A program made the position numbers and the translations under genes. From Rhodospirillum sp. (GTDB lineage: Bacteria; Pseudomonadota; Alphaproteobacteria; Rhodospirillales; Rhodospirillaceae), in contig JAIOYK010000006.1 of NCBI GenBank assembly GCA_021741145.1, positions 62,001 to 126,000 of the forward strand: a DNA stretch of 64,000 bases, in the 5' to 3' direction. This document shows, piece after piece, positions 62,928-64,000 of the stretch. The notes under the pieces are model-generated. The model saw only the letters and a list, made by a program, of their open reading frames with translations. It was not told the origin of the DNA and made no database searches. Each line of letters opens with the position of its first letter. The stretch's first letter is position 1.

Positions 62928-63994
62928 CGCTGGGTGGACTTTTTCAGGCGCATCACATAACCGATGATCTCCGCCACCGCCTTATAGTGTTCGGCGGGAA
63001 TTTCATGGTCAAGCTCGACCGCGGCGAACAGACCACGGGCCAAGGGCGGGTTTTCCACGATCGGCACTTCGTTTTCCTCGGCGATTTCGCGGATTTTCAG
63101 GGCAATGAAATCCTGCCCCTTGGCCACCAGCACCGGCGCGGCCATGCTTTCCATATCGTATTTCAGGGCGACGGCGAAGTGGGTCGGGTTGGTGACCACG
63201 ACGCTCGCCTCGGGCACCTTGGTCATCATGCGCTCCCGCGAGCGCTGCAAGCGCAACTGACGGATTTTACTTTTGATCTGGGGGTCGCCCTCGGCATTCT
63301 TGTGCTCGTCCTTGACCTCCTGTTTGGTCATTTTCAGGTCTTCGTTGTGCTTGTACTTTTGGAAGGAAAAATCGGCCGCGGCGATGGCCGCCACCATCAC
63401 CAGCACCGCGACAAGCAGCAGGATCAGCAATTCGTGCAATTCGACAAGCGTTACCGCCATGTCCTGGTCCATGAACCGTTCCGGGTTGGACAGACGGGGG
63501 CCGAGCAGCGCATAGACCACCACCAACACGAGGCAGATTTTCAAGATGCCCTTGAACCCCTCCATCAGGGTCCGTATCGAGAGCAACTTCTTCAGGCCAC
63601 CAATAGGACTGATCTTGTTGAATTTCGGGGCCATCCGTTTGGGCGCCCACAGAAAGCCGAATTGCGCCACGCTGGCGACCACGGCAAGCAGGATGAGCAG
63701 ACCGAAAGGCAGGACCATGAGGACGCCCACCTGGATCAGCATGGTCGTCAACAAATCACGTAGACCCTCCGCATCCAGGTGAAACATGTGGGGGCGGTCC
63801 AGGAAGGCAATGGACATCAGGGCGATGCGGTCGGTAATCCAGGGCGCCAGGATGGCGACGATGACCAAGGCTCCGGCCAGCATGGCGAAGCTCTTGATCT
63901 CCGGCGATTGGGCGACTTGCCCGTCCTCCCTGGACTTGGAAAGCTTTTTCGCCGTCGGGTCCTCGGTCTTTGAGTCCTTGTCCTCGTCGGCCAT
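62924..63994 (-). CDS. flhB: Flagellar biosynthesis protein FlhB
   Basis: 'DKDSKTEDPTAKKLSKSREDGQVAQSPEIKSF', autocleavage 'VVVTNPTHFAVALKYD'; stop overlaps the cckA start. Confidence 0.98.
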   Translation of the reverse strand: MADEDKDSKTEDPTAKKLSKSREDGQVAQSPEIKSFAMLAGALVIVAILAPWITDRIALMSIAFLDRPHMFHLDAEGLRDLLTTMLIQVGVLMVLPFGLLILLAVVASVAQFGFLWAPKRMAPKFNKISPIGGLKKLLSIRTLMEGFKGILKICLVLVVVYALLGPRLSNPERFMDQDMAVTLVELHELLILLLVAVLVMVAAIAAADFSFQKYKHNEDLKMTKQEVKDEHKNAEGDPQIKSKIRQLRLQRSRERMMTKVPEASVVVTNPTHFAVALKYDMESMAAPVLVAKGQDFIALKIREIAEENEVPIVENPPLARGLFAAVELDHEIPAEHYKAVAEIIGYVMRLKKSTQR

Positions 63995-64000
63995 GGCGCC

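Overview
High-GC alphaproteobacterial chromosome segment, Rhodospirillales-like by gene content and order (flhB-cckA, gltX-gltA with divergent comEC, recA-alaS, phasin, methylmalonyl-CoA mutase/meaB). Most of the window is core metabolism and housekeeping: serC, hisZ, purA, GDPD, MCP, mutA/mutB/meaB, mobB, carbonic anhydrase, S49 peptidase, gltA, gltX, comEC, recA, alaS, MoxR/VWA/HDAC, cckA, flhB. Loci worth a second look: (1) a pseudokinase-like membrane protein paired with a small membrane protein, downstream of an AT-rich island (9.1-12.4 kb); (2) a five-gene minus-strand cluster of unknown function: His-rich/CxxC protein, small protein, multi-TM aromatic/His-rich protein, 39-aa TM microprotein, Tat-exported MBL hydrolase (50.5-54.5 kb); (3) an FMN riboswitch whose expression platform leads into an N-terminally truncated RibH2-type lumazine synthase (49.97-50.47 kb); (4) an orphan amino-acid-type solute-binding protein next to a hybrid kinase and a REC-GGDEF protein (54.7-60.1 kb); (5) tandem repeats that start inside the 3' end of a CDS and run past its stop codon (purA, 28 bp x5; a 61-aa ORF, 17 bp x3); (6) a ThrRS paralog without TGS/editing domains; (7) a TAXI-TRAP/AtuA/AtuA-like catabolic cluster with a divergent LysR; (8) a 26-bp perfect inverted repeat between convergent genes. 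No tRNA, rRNA, CRISPR array or intact transposon was recognised. All family calls come from reading the translations and motifs; no database search was run.
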